Shown one piece after another: positions 31,434 through 40,503 of a stretch of DNA of 64,000 nucleotides (position 1 is the first letter of the stretch; each line of letters opens with the position of its first letter). The stretch is from the NCBI RefSeq assembly GCF_014196625.1, contig NZ_JACIDZ010000011.1, positions 62,001 through 126,000 on the forward strand, in the 5' to 3' direction. The DNA comes from Martelella radicis (GTDB taxonomy: Bacteria > Pseudomonadota > Alphaproteobacteria > Rhizobiales > Rhizobiaceae). The notes beneath the pieces were generated by a model. That model was not told where the DNA came from. It was given only the letters and a program-made list of their open reading frames with translations, and did no database searches. The position numbers and the translations under genes were made by a program.

Positions 31434-33050
31434 ATGGACAAGGGGACTATCGAATCTAAGTTAATGTATTGGAGTTTCGGAGCGTTTATTTTATCATTTT
31501 CGCTAGGAATCGTTCATCACAGTCTATTTTTCCCAACTTTCTTTGATGGCGATGCGGCGGCCATGCAAGTTTTGGCTTCTGCCATAGTTGATGGAAAATC
31601 AATATTACCATCTGACTTTAGCTATGGAAATCAGATAATAATTCTTAGATCAAGTCCATTCATTGCTTTCTCTCTGGCTATCGGCCTTAAGGGCTATACA
31701 GCATTCTTAATCGGATCAGCTCTGAGTGTCGCATTCTGGGGCGTGGTGTTATATAATATTCTAAATATTCACTTTAAATATCCTCAAAAATCTATCTTGC
31801 TCACCGCAGTTATGCTTCTCCCCTTGGGAGTGTTTGAGTCCAATTATATCTTGGGTCAGCAATCTCACCTAACAAATGTGATACTAGCATTAGGCGTTGT
31901 CATCTTTGCAAAAGAATACTTGCATACCTTTAATAGAAAATATCTAATATTATTATCAATCACTGTATTTTTACTATCATTTGAGTCCCCTATTAGAGGG
32001 CTCCTCGTGATGTTTCCAACTTTTATGGCGGTTTTTCTATTTTCAAAACTCAGAAGCGCGGTATCTGTTTTTTCTACGGTCTGTCTTTCATTTGTGGCGG
32101 CTTTCTTCACAAATAAAATTCTTGTTCAAATGAAGGGAGTTAGAGTAAATTACTTTGAAACCTTAACATTTCGATCCGTAGATGAGATAATTTCAAATAT
32201 TATAAAAAATTCGAATGAAACTTTGAATAACCTGTCAAGTTTGAATTTGTTTGCCGGGCAAAAACTTTCATTTTTTGCGCTTGTAGTTATTTCCTTCTCA
32301 GTATTATTATTATTTAGCTATTTTTATTGCCTCCTTTCTGGCGTGGCACGGGCAAATCAACTTGCTAAGTTAATGTTGCTCGCCATTCCAGGTGGTCGTT
32401 TCCCCAGTTCAATAGGGAGTCCAGACTTTGTACAGCTTGTGGGAATATTCGGTGTTCTCGTTGGCGCGATCGCCGTAGCTACACTGAATCCGGATTCATC
32501 AAGGCACTACCTTTGGGCCATTTTTGTATTAAAGCTGGTTATCTTCGATTGGTTCTATAATTTGTTCGCGCATAGAATTCGTAGAATTCCAGCTTCGCTA
32601 CTTTTGAGTTCGCTTGCATTCGTCATGTCTCTCTGGTTCGCGCTGATTGTTCGGGATGGGGTATCTGTAGTGCATTCCGTCGATAGAAGATTGAGCGATA
32701 GCTCCGTATCCGAGATTGGGCGGTTGTCGCGCGAACTTGAAATTAGGAATATATATGGTGAAGACTTCTGGCGGATGATGCCCCTGAATGCGTTTGTCGA
32801 CGATATGCACGCGCAAACTCTTTTGCTCTACGATGGCGAAATCCGCCCATATATGTGGCTATCCCGTCCGAGCGTTTTTTGCGCTAGTGATGAAGTGCTG
32901 TATTTTCTTAAAAATGGTGAAGCTGATGAAGCCCTTAAAGAACGGCTGCCAAGCCTTGGCGGTCAAATCATTGCCGCGGGAGATGGGTATTCGATCTGGA
33001 AAGGTCAGCCTGCTTGGAAGAAATTGGATGACTTAGACTGTGAGGAATGA
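31434..33050 (+). CDS. GtrC-like multi-pass membrane glycosyltransferase, AT-rich
   Basis: 538 residues with about ten membrane helices from residue 14 to 410 and a soluble C-terminus of about 120 residues. The acidic HHSLFFPTFFDGDAAAMQVL loop after helix 1 resembles the catalytic loop of GT-C fold enzymes. It sits where gtrC, the serotype-specific sugar transferase, normally lies. Composition is markedly AT-rich compared with the GC-rich gtrA and gtrB, a sign of separate origin, as usual for gtrC genes. Acceptor and sugar unknown. Confidence 0.75.
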   Translation: MDKGTIESKLMYWSFGAFILSFSLGIVHHSLFFPTFFDGDAAAMQVLASAIVDGKSILPSDFSYGNQIIILRSSPFIAFSLAIGLKGYTAFLIGSALSVAFWGVVLYNILNIHFKYPQKSILLTAVMLLPLGVFESNYILGQQSHLTNVILALGVVIFAKEYLHTFNRKYLILLSITVFLLSFESPIRGLLVMFPTFMAVFLFSKLRSAVSVFSTVCLSFVAAFFTNKILVQMKGVRVNYFETLTFRSVDEIISNIIKNSNETLNNLSSLNLFAGQKLSFFALVVISFSVLLLFSYFYCLLSGVARANQLAKLMLLAIPGGRFPSSIGSPDFVQLVGIFGVLVGAIAVATLNPDSSRHYLWAIFVLKLVIFDWFYNLFAHRIRRIPASLLLSSLAFVMSLWFALIVRDGVSVVHSVDRRLSDSSVSEIGRLSRELEIRNIYGEDFWRMMPLNAFVDDMHAQTLLLYDGEIRPYMWLSRPSVFCASDEVLYFLKNGEADEALKERLPSLGGQIIAAGDGYSIWKGQPAWKKLDDLDCEE

Positions 33051-33515
33051 GGCGGTGTTGCCCTTTGACTGAACGGCCCAAGGTTTCTCGGACATCCCTT
33101 CCGTCGTCTTCGCGTAAATCTCACTCCGTTAGATTGATGGACCTTACTGCGGGCGTATTGTCATGGCCTCTTCCCTGAAAGGCCCACCGAAGGAGCAGAT
33201 TGTGCTTCACGAGAAAGGCCGCCAGTCCATCCTGGCAAACTGTGCCCCAGCTTCGAGTGGAGCAGCAGCGGCGCTTCGACAAGGAGCTTCTGGTTGATGG
33301 TCTCAATACACTCGTATTCGATTTGCCTGACGCTCGTAGGCTTGGTGGGCCGGACCAACGCGAACTGGCATTCGGCGTCAAAGAGATCGCGATCCGATAA
33401 ATTCATGAAGCGAAGCCAGATGTTTGACGCAGGCTACTAGATGCAGTTCTGTTGGCGTCGACGAGGGACGCTTTATGGCCGATACGTCGTGTAGAATTCT
33501 CAAGAAGGGGAAATT
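33051..33515. other. Gene-poor gap, no recognised feature
   Basis: 465 bp between two membrane glycosyltransferase genes. Short open frames exist on both strands (for instance 33161-33406 minus, containing SVRQIEYECIETINQKLLVE), but none has a ribosome-binding site, known motif or neighbour coupling. Possible decayed gene or insertion debris; nothing supportable. Confidence 0.4.
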
Positions 33516-35087
33516 ATGCAATCGAAGTCTGGATACGGCATCGTGCTGGGGGGCGCGATACTCGTATTTGCAGCGCTGAACATATCGCTCGCACTGAATG
33601 TGGGGGCCTTGTCCGCACCTCCGGTCTATGACGATAACGGCTACCTTCTGGATGGCTACTATCGGTTCATGTTCGACGGTGTGCGCTCTTTTCGGTCACT
33701 GGCCGAGAACTTTGTCCAGCACCCCCCGCATGCGCCGGTCGAAACTTTGACGGTAATTCTCGGTTTTTGGCTCTTCGGTTCGAGCAATATCGGGCCGTAC
33801 ATCATGAATTTCTGGGGCTTTACCGCCTTTGCCGTGATGATGTTCAGCGTTGCGCATGACAGGATTGACGCCCGCTCGGCGACATTTCTTGCGATCACCG
33901 CCATGTTCGTTCCAGCCGCAGGCGCTATCATGTCGGAACTCAGGCCCGACATGATAGCCGGGCTTTTCTTCGCGTACTCCGGTTATGTGCTTCTCGTCCG
34001 GGACGGGGCGAGGCGCGACCGTCGGTCCGCGGCGCTAGTCGGTCTTCTCTGCGCGTTTTCGCTGATCATCAAACTTAGCGCCGTTGTGATCACTGTTCCG
34101 ATGCTTGGTCTTGCGCTTGTCGCCGGCGCTGTCCTTCAGCGCGAGTTTAGATCACAAGCCATCTCTCGCGCTGCCATCACTGTGGCGACAACGCTCGTCA
34201 TTCTTGTACCGGTCACGTATATTTGGGGAAGTCAGACGTATGCCTATATCTACCAGGCTTTGATTTCAAACAGAGATGTTTGGTTTACGCCCGGAGACAG
34301 GTGGTTCCATCTCAATTACTACGCAATGGGTCAGGGCGGTTCGATAGGGCTGGGTAACCTCTTTTATATCGCGGTCGCTTTGGTTCTTTTCGATGTCGCC
34401 GTCTCACTGGCGACAAAGAGAGGCGATCTTCGTTCCTTCGCTTATTATGCTTGGAGTTTGTTGATCTTTATCGGGATCGCCAATTCGGCGGAGAAGACGG
34501 TTTATCAGGGTAGCTTCTTTTTCTTTCCGCTTGTCATAAGCGCGGTGTTGGCCCTTAGCAGGTTGCTTGCGACGATTCCTCGCCGGGCTTTCGGGCTCGC
34601 GGGCGCTGTCACCCTGTTGGCGGTTGTGTTTCTTGAGCCCGCACACACCTATCAACAGGGCGTCTATCGCAAAGACACCTGGCCGATGCTTGAACAAATC
34701 TCGGATCTGGTGGTTCAGGGGACCTCTGTTGCACCTATTTGCAGCGGCCCCTTCTATCGCTACGCCACAGTGGGCTCTTATCCTGTAACGGCTCAAGCCG
34801 TCGCATTGGAGGTGGCGAAGCAGGATCACCTGCGCCTCGCCATTGATCAGTTGTTTATTATGCGGGAGTTGGAGCCAATGATGCAGGAGATCGAGAAAGC
34901 CAATTTTGTCCTGCTCCCAAATGAAGCCGGGATGCGCGAAGCCGTCAACCAACATCTGCCAGGTGTTGAGTTTAGCGATCAGATCATGGGTTTGCTGCGA
35001 CAGGATAGTCGTTGGCGCGAATACCGCATTGATGCGACCGATCCGCCCACACTGTTTGTCCGTGAGGTCTGCGAACAGGCAGGATAA
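33516..35087 (+). CDS. GT39/ArnT-like integral membrane glycosyltransferase
   Basis: 523 residues, about ten helices between 9 and 390. The first periplasmic loop carries APPVYDDNGYLLDGYYRFMF, with the paired acidic residues expected of protein-mannosyltransferase/ArnT GT-C enzymes. A C-terminal periplasmic domain of about 120 residues follows. It would transfer a sugar from a lipid carrier to a surface glycan. AAGGGGAAATT precedes the ATG. Composition is GC-typical, unlike the preceding GtrC-like gene. Confidence 0.78.
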   Translation: MQSKSGYGIVLGGAILVFAALNISLALNVGALSAPPVYDDNGYLLDGYYRFMFDGVRSFRSLAENFVQHPPHAPVETLTVILGFWLFGSSNIGPYIMNFWGFTAFAVMMFSVAHDRIDARSATFLAITAMFVPAAGAIMSELRPDMIAGLFFAYSGYVLLVRDGARRDRRSAALVGLLCAFSLIIKLSAVVITVPMLGLALVAGAVLQREFRSQAISRAAITVATTLVILVPVTYIWGSQTYAYIYQALISNRDVWFTPGDRWFHLNYYAMGQGGSIGLGNLFYIAVALVLFDVAVSLATKRGDLRSFAYYAWSLLIFIGIANSAEKTVYQGSFFFFPLVISAVLALSRLLATIPRRAFGLAGAVTLLAVVFLEPAHTYQQGVYRKDTWPMLEQISDLVVQGTSVAPICSGPFYRYATVGSYPVTAQAVALEVAKQDHLRLAIDQLFIMRELEPMMQEIEKANFVLLPNEAGMREAVNQHLPGVEFSDQIMGLLRQDSRWREYRIDATDPPTLFVREVCEQAG

Positions 35088-35107
35088 CCGACGGAAGAGC
35101 CATGTGA

Positions 35108-36139
35108 CTATTCCCCAGCGCTGTATTGTTGTTCCTGAAGCAACCTGTCGATGACGTGTTGCTTGGCATGCCGATCAGCGTCGATCGCGTCGCGTTCCGA
35201 TACTAGTCTGTCGATGACAGCCTGCTTCGCTTGCCTGTCGGCATCGATATCGTCTCGATCTCTGGTGAGCCTGTCGATGACAGCCTGCTTCGCTTGCCTG
35301 TCGGCATCGATATCGTCTCGTTCTCTGGTGAGCCTGTCGATAACGGCCTGCTTTGCCTGCCTGTCGGCTTCAATGGTGTCGCGCTCGTCCAGAACTTGCT
35401 GGATGATGTTGGCTTCATCGTCAAAGAAGACGTCACCCATCGATTCTTTCCTGACGTAACGGGCTGTCTCTATCTGGTCGAAAGCCCCCGGTGGCAGGAC
35501 AAAGTGCTTTTTCAGCTCAATGTCTTCATTTCGAAGGTAAAAATTATTCAGCCCGTCAAACCAGACCCTATTGTAGCCGTTGTCGGTCAGGATATGCTCC
35601 CATTCATCGCTGACCTGTTTTGTACCGTTGACCTCGACCGCTTCCATGACGATCGCCCGTGGTCGATACCGGTTCCAATCACCGCTCATGAGCAGTTCCG
35701 TTTCACCGCCTTCGACATCGATCTTCATGAAATCGATATCCTGTCCGTCAAGAAAGCGTTCGCAGATTTCGTCAAGGCGCATGAAGGGAACATCATGGGT
35801 CTTGATGGTGTGCCCCTGTTCTTCGAGATGGCGCGCAAGGCTTTCCAGCGCTGTCGAGTTTTCGGGATAGTCGGCGATTTCGTAGAACCGGCACGAACCG
35901 TTGGCGTTGCCGACGACTGCCTGAACGTTGATGTCTTCCGGGCGCAGGGCCGAAAGCCGACGTTGACAGCGCGGTAAGGGTTCAACGTTCACGCCGCGCC
36001 ATCCCTTGTCGTAGAAGTGCTTGGTGACGGAGAGATACACGGGATCGGCCGCTCCGATGTCCAGATAAACGCCCCGGTGGTTCTGGGGGAATAGACGTGC
36101 GAGCATCACATCTTCGAAGTTTTGAGCGTAAGAGATCAT
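35108..36139 (-). CDS. FkbM-family methyltransferase with 21-residue repeat tail
   Basis: 343 residues from the ATG at 36139 (MISYAQNFEDVMLARLFPQN). Class I SAM methyltransferase domain in 1-235: VYLDIGAADPVYLSVTKHFY, VNVEPLPRC and DFMKIDVEGGETELLMSG, the FkbM signature. Such enzymes O-methylate sugars of surface glycans. Residues about 252-335 are four near-identical 21-residue units (D-x-I-D-A-D-R-Q-A-K-Q-A-V-I-D-R-L-x-x-E-R), i.e. three heptads each, predicting a coiled coil. It is the only minus-strand gene in the island and ends 21 bp from the GT39-like gene. Confidence 0.88.
   Translation of the reverse strand: MISYAQNFEDVMLARLFPQNHRGVYLDIGAADPVYLSVTKHFYDKGWRGVNVEPLPRCQRRLSALRPEDINVQAVVGNANGSCRFYEIADYPENSTALESLARHLEEQGHTIKTHDVPFMRLDEICERFLDGQDIDFMKIDVEGGETELLMSGDWNRYRPRAIVMEAVEVNGTKQVSDEWEHILTDNGYNRVWFDGLNNFYLRNEDIELKKHFVLPPGAFDQIETARYVRKESMGDVFFDDEANIIQQVLDERDTIEADRQAKQAVIDRLTRERDDIDADRQAKQAVIDRLTRDRDDIDADRQAKQAVIDRLVSERDAIDADRHAKQHVIDRLLQEQQYSAGE
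35132..35383 (-). repeat. Four tandem 63-bp coding repeats in the FkbM gene
   Basis: The DNA encoding the C-terminal tail repeats with a 63-bp period; the two central units (from about 35221 and 35284) differ by very few bases. In-frame multiples keep the coiled-coil heptads, so copy number can vary without a frameshift. Confidence 0.85.
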
Positions 36140-36414
36140 TCGTCTTGCCTCCTGCCTGATGAGCGCGAGTTTGCGCAACTCTGCCCGGGTGTGATCATAA
36201 AGTTTTCGTCCTTCTCCGCAACGTATGTAAATATATCAGGGAAAGCTAAAGTGAACGCCTGATTCAGACGGCAAGGGCAATTTGGAGTTTTGCTAGTTCT
36301 CGTGATTGACGTTCGTAGCGAAATCCCTATCACTGCATTCATTGGACTAGAATCGGGCAGAAGCGCGATGCGTGGCAGTTGAGACATTAATCAGGCAAGG
36401 CTGAGGTCGTCGGC
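36140..36414. promoter_or_regulatory. Divergent promoter region in the glycan island
   Basis: 275 bp between the FkbM gene (minus) and the DUF4214-like/GT2 gene (plus). AT-rich stretches at 36225-36250 may hold promoters. No gene or repeat recognised. Confidence 0.4.
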
Positions 36415-38061
36415 ATGATGGGTAAGAAAAAAGAACTTTCGGAAAATGTAACCCAAGTCGTTGACTATATGTTTCGAAAGTATCTGAACCGCAGCCCGGA
36501 CCCTGAAGGGCTAGAGGCTTACAGGACGGCCCTTCTGGGTGGAATGTCGCTTATATCCTTTATCAAGAGCATCTCCGACAGCGAAGAAGCCAGACAGAAG
36601 CGAAAGGGCAGGCGCAGGAGAGCAAACCTGGACTGGGCCGTTGATGACATCGATACAGTGATTGCCCTGTCATACCGCCTCTACCTGCATCGAGAGCCCG
36701 ACGAAGCTGGCAAGCAAGGCTATCGAGCGGCAATCGAGCGTGGGATGTCCGTTTCCACGTTGGCCGATATCCTCTCCTCAAGCCCTGAGGCAGAGCAGAA
36801 GCAGCAGTTCTTCTCACCCGGAAACGAAAAGGCCGGTATCTCGGATGGCGCATTCATTCGCGAGATCGGTTATCTGCTCTTTGAAAGTACGGTGGCTCGG
36901 CCCCGGGATTTCGAACACTTCAAACAAAGGCTCGGCGAAGACCCGTTGAACCGCATGCCGGTTGTGCAGCAGCTTGTCTCCGAGCAGATTATCCGCCGCG
37001 AAGCACAGAAAAACTTTCGTCTGGAGATGGATAAGTGCTGGATAATGGGCACCAATGAGTTCCTCACACGGGAATCCTGGGACGCCAAGGTTGCCAGCCT
37101 TGACCCCGCAGCGATGGCATCACCGCCTCATGCTCGGCTCCAGGAACTCGAGCAGCGAAAATTCCGTCACACGGGCGAGTTTCGCGTATCAGCGATTGCC
37201 AGCATGTACAAAGGCGGGAAGTACCTTGAGACATTTCTCGAAAACATCGTCTCGCAGTCCATGTTTGACCAGTCGGAGCTGATTATTGTCGATGCCTGCT
37301 CGCCGGATGGCGAGAAGGAGTTGATTTCGCGTTACATGAAGGTCTACCCGAATATCGTTTATAAGCGTTTCGACTACCGAATAGGGATCTATGATGCTTG
37401 GAACTACGCGGCTCAGATCGCACGGGGAAAGTATCTCACCAATACGAATCTCGATGATCTGCGTCGCTGCGATTCGTTTGAGATTCAGGCCGCTGCATTG
37501 GACAGGCACGCGTTTGCCGATGTCGTTTACCAGGATATTTACTACAGTTTGGACTTCACGTTCGATTTCGAGACGATTAGCAAATGTGGCTTCAAGAGCA
37601 ATCTGCCGATCGTGACCGTCAACAACATGTTGGAGTTCAATTCTCCCCATAACGCTCCCATGTGGCGAAAGCAGCTCCATGAGGAGATTGGCTATTTCGA
37701 TCCGAGCTATCGGTCTGCCGGTGACTATGAATTTTGGCTGCGCTGCCTGAAAGGCGGGAAGTCTTTCCTCAAAACAAACACACCGCACGTTGCCTATTAT
37801 CAAAACCCCGATGGAATTTCGACGGAGGCCGATACGCCAGGCATCCACGAGGCCCGCCGTGCGTGGCGGGCGCATGCCGAAGAGCTGATGTCGCGCGACT
37901 TCGAGAAGTCGCGTGCCGAATTCGCGCATGATCTCGGGTTGGCCGAAGCTCCCGGCACGGAGGTTTCTGACTATGATATGGTTCAGCAGAGACTTCGGTC
38001 CTTTGCCGCCGAGGCGCGGGCTGGTTGGCCCGAAGTGCGGCAAGTTGCGCAGACGGCCTGA
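36415..38061 (+). CDS. DUF4214-like/family 2 glycosyltransferase fusion
   Basis: 548 residues. The N-terminus holds two helical units resembling DUF4214: YMFRKYLNRSPDPEGLEAYR near 18 and LSYRLYLHREPDEAGKQGYR near 85, each with a G-M-S segment; a third, weaker copy may follow near 150. A GT2 domain occupies about 260-480, with ASMYKGGKYLETFLENIVSQ, LIIVDACSPDGEKELI and NTNLDDLRR supplying the acidic metal site. DUF4214 is associated with secreted or surface proteins and some glycosyltransferases. Cytoplasmic glycan assembly is likely. GATGATGGG offers ATG 36415 or 36418. Confidence 0.83.
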   Translation: MMGKKKELSENVTQVVDYMFRKYLNRSPDPEGLEAYRTALLGGMSLISFIKSISDSEEARQKRKGRRRRANLDWAVDDIDTVIALSYRLYLHREPDEAGKQGYRAAIERGMSVSTLADILSSSPEAEQKQQFFSPGNEKAGISDGAFIREIGYLLFESTVARPRDFEHFKQRLGEDPLNRMPVVQQLVSEQIIRREAQKNFRLEMDKCWIMGTNEFLTRESWDAKVASLDPAAMASPPHARLQELEQRKFRHTGEFRVSAIASMYKGGKYLETFLENIVSQSMFDQSELIIVDACSPDGEKELISRYMKVYPNIVYKRFDYRIGIYDAWNYAAQIARGKYLTNTNLDDLRRCDSFEIQAAALDRHAFADVVYQDIYYSLDFTFDFETISKCGFKSNLPIVTVNNMLEFNSPHNAPMWRKQLHEEIGYFDPSYRSAGDYEFWLRCLKGGKSFLKTNTPHVAYYQNPDGISTEADTPGIHEARRAWRAHAEELMSRDFEKSRAEFAHDLGLAEAPGTEVSDYDMVQQRLRSFAAEARAGWPEVRQVAQTA

Positions 38062-38090
38062 TCTGACTGAGAAGACGCAATGGAGTTTAT

Positions 38091-39275
38091 ATGAGACTTT
38101 TGGTTGATGGTGTTTTCTTTCAGCTATCGAACTCGGGAATTGCTCGCGTCTGGCGCTCGCTTCTCCCGCGCCTCGCGGCGTTTCCCGGCGTCGAAATAAC
38201 GGTGCTAGACCGTGGGCGAAGCCCGCGTTTTGCGGGTGTCGAATATATCGACTTTCCTTCCTACACCTTTACGAGTACCGCTGCGGACTCCCTTTTGATT
38301 GATGTTTTCGCCAAGGATTGCGGTGCTGATGTGTTCTTGTCGACCTATTATACGACACCCACCCAAATACCTTCAGTCCTGATTGTCTATGACATGATCC
38401 CCGAGCTTTTTGGCTTCGACCTGAAGTTGCGCGCTTGGCAGGAAAAGAATCTGGCGATAAGCTTTGCTCAGTATTGTTTGTGTATTTCTGAGAACACACG
38501 AAAAGATTTGTTGGATATTTATCCGGATTTTGACCCGGATCGTGTTGTTACTGCCTATTGCGGACTTGATTCCAAAGCATTTCGCCCGCGTGAAGAACAA
38601 GAAGTTTCGGCATTTCGGAAGGAATACAAAGTTGCGGAGGATTACTGCATTCTTGTCGGCTCGCGCGAGCAGCATACCGGCTACAAGAACGCTGGCCTCC
38701 TTTTTGAGTCGCTGAAGAAGCAAGATCAGCTTCGCGACGTGTTCGATCGGCCGAACCGGCCAGAGTTCGAAGTATTGTGTGTTGGCGGTGAGCCCGAAAT
38801 TCAGGCGCACTTTACCGAAGGTCTGCCGGATAACATCACGGTCAAACGCGTCGATTTGACGGATGACGAGCTGGCGTGCGCTTATTCTGGAGCTCGTGCG
38901 TTGGTCTATCCCTCCTTGTATGAAGGTTTTGGATTGCCGGTGGTCGAAGCCATGTCCTGCGGCTGTCCAGTAATTACCACCCCTCACGGTTCTCTGAAGG
39001 AGGTGGCTGGTGATGCCGCGGTTCTAATTTCGGGCAAGGACCCTGGCGAGTTGATGAATGCCCTCAAGCTGGTTCGTAATCCCGCAAAACGAGACGAATT
39101 GCGCGAGCGCGGCCTTGAGCGCGCCGGGCGCTTTACCTGGGAGCCTATGGCTGAGGAACTGCGCAGGCTTGTCTTCAAGGCGGCTGACGAGCGTGCATCG
39201 CCCGAAATTGTCAATTTCATGGAGGAGTGGAGCAGGCTTCGGCGGATTCAGGCCGACATTGACGTTAGTCTGTAG
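38091..39275 (+). CDS. Family 4 glycosyltransferase
   Basis: 394 residues. GT-B fold with N-terminal LLVDGVFFQLSNSGIARVWR and the C-terminal nucleotide-sugar site VYPSLYEGFGLPVVEAMSCG near 268-287, then PVITTPHGSLKEVAGDAAV. This E-x7-E motif is the GT4 retaining signature; mannosyl or related sugars are common donors. It is 29 bp after the GT2 fusion gene and in the same direction, probably one operon with it and gmd. Confidence 0.93.
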   Translation: MRLLVDGVFFQLSNSGIARVWRSLLPRLAAFPGVEITVLDRGRSPRFAGVEYIDFPSYTFTSTAADSLLIDVFAKDCGADVFLSTYYTTPTQIPSVLIVYDMIPELFGFDLKLRAWQEKNLAISFAQYCLCISENTRKDLLDIYPDFDPDRVVTAYCGLDSKAFRPREEQEVSAFRKEYKVAEDYCILVGSREQHTGYKNAGLLFESLKKQDQLRDVFDRPNRPEFEVLCVGGEPEIQAHFTEGLPDNITVKRVDLTDDELACAYSGARALVYPSLYEGFGLPVVEAMSCGCPVITTPHGSLKEVAGDAAVLISGKDPGELMNALKLVRNPAKRDELRERGLERAGRFTWEPMAEELRRLVFKAADERASPEIVNFMEEWSRLRRIQADIDVSL

Positions 39276-39486
39276 CGGAAGGGTATCGAGTTTCCAGCGG
39301 CCAGCCAAAGGCCGACTTCGGCCGATATTTGCAATAGTGAGGGTCGTTTCGACCTCAGAAAAGTTGGATTGGTGCGACATGGGGCGGTCGATCCTTAGTG
39401 CGTCAGTTGGTTTTGCACGGAAATTCAATTCCGCCCAGAACCTAAAACCCGCCAGGGGAATGGATTGAGACATCAAAGGGCTAAGG

Positions 39487-40503
39487 ATGAAGCGAGCTCT
39501 CATTACGGGCATCACGGGGCAGGACGGATCATACCTCGCGGAGTTGTTGCTCGACAAAGGGTATGAAGTTTATGGCTTTGCCCGTCCGGAAAGCTGGTAT
39601 CGGGCGAATTGTGCTACCCATCTGGCAGGGAAAATCAAAATGCTTCTCGGCGACATTGCCGAAGGCCTTGATGTTTCCAACGCCATTTGTGATTCGATGC
39701 CTGACGAAATTTACAATCTCGCTTCGCAGTCGCGCCCAGGTGAGTCATGGTCGCGTGCTGCAGAAACCTTGCAAGTAAATGGATTGGCTGCAGTACGACT
39801 ATTCGAGGCTGTCAGACACAACCGGCCTACGGCGAGGATCTACCACGCCTCTTCATCTGAAATGTTCGGGCGGCCATCAAAAGCGCCTCAAGATGAGGAT
39901 ACGGCGTTTAGCCCGGTAAACCCTTATGCCGCAACGAAGGTTTATGCGCACAACATGGCATCGATCTACCGGTCAAGTTATGGTCTCTACATTGCGTGCG
40001 GAATTCTCTTCAATCATGAAAGCGAGCGAAGGCCACTGCACTTTCTGACGCAAAAGGTCGCCTACGGCGCTGCCTGCGCGGCTCTTGGGGTTACGGATTC
40101 ACCCGACAGAAACGAACGCGGGCGTCCTATCGTGGAGCAGGGACGGCTTGCGCTGGGAAACCTGCAGGTAGCGCGTGATTGGGGCTATGCTCCGGATTTT
40201 GTTCGCGCAATGTGGATGATTTTGCAGCAACCGGAACCTGCCGATTTCGTAATTGGGACTGGAAGGTTGCATACGCTGGAAGATCTATGTGGCTACGCCT
40301 ATGAATGCGTCGACTGTGATTGGCGAGAAAGCGTATTCAGTGATCCAGAGCTCGTTCGCCCCCTGGAAACCGCGCATGTGCTGGCTGATGCCTCCAAGGC
40401 CGAGAACGATCTTGGCTGGAGGCCAACAGTCAGCTTTCAAGAGATGGTCCGTCTGATGGTTGAGGCTCAGATAAAGCGCCTGAAACCACTGATGACCAGA
40501 TAG
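39487..40503 (+). CDS. gmd: GDP-mannose 4,6-dehydratase-family sugar dehydratase
   Basis: 338 residues. Extended SDR with ALITGITGQDGSYLAELLLD (NADP site) at the start, HASSSEMFG near 119 and the Y-x3-K catalytic pair in NPYAATKVYAHNM near 145. The FNHESERRP and VARDWGYAPDFVRAMW segments are Gmd hallmarks. It makes GDP-4-keto-6-deoxymannose for rhamnose, fucose or perosamine. Residues after the NADP site (FARPESWYRANCATHL) differ from textbook Gmd, so a related GDP-sugar enzyme is possible. It sits in the glycosyltransferase island, consistent with donor supply. Confidence 0.86.
   Translation: MKRALITGITGQDGSYLAELLLDKGYEVYGFARPESWYRANCATHLAGKIKMLLGDIAEGLDVSNAICDSMPDEIYNLASQSRPGESWSRAAETLQVNGLAAVRLFEAVRHNRPTARIYHASSSEMFGRPSKAPQDEDTAFSPVNPYAATKVYAHNMASIYRSSYGLYIACGILFNHESERRPLHFLTQKVAYGAACAALGVTDSPDRNERGRPIVEQGRLALGNLQVARDWGYAPDFVRAMWMILQQPEPADFVIGTGRLHTLEDLCGYAYECVDCDWRESVFSDPELVRPLETAHVLADASKAENDLGWRPTVSFQEMVRLMVEAQIKRLKPLMTR

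Noticed and set aside
33122-33131. ACTCCGTTAG matches part of the att core
   Set aside because: Only 10 bp, without the rest of the tRNA sequence; taken as chance.
35132-35383. Regular 63-bp repeats considered as a CRISPR array
   Set aside because: No spacers: the repeats are contiguous, in frame and encode a coiled coil within the FkbM protein.
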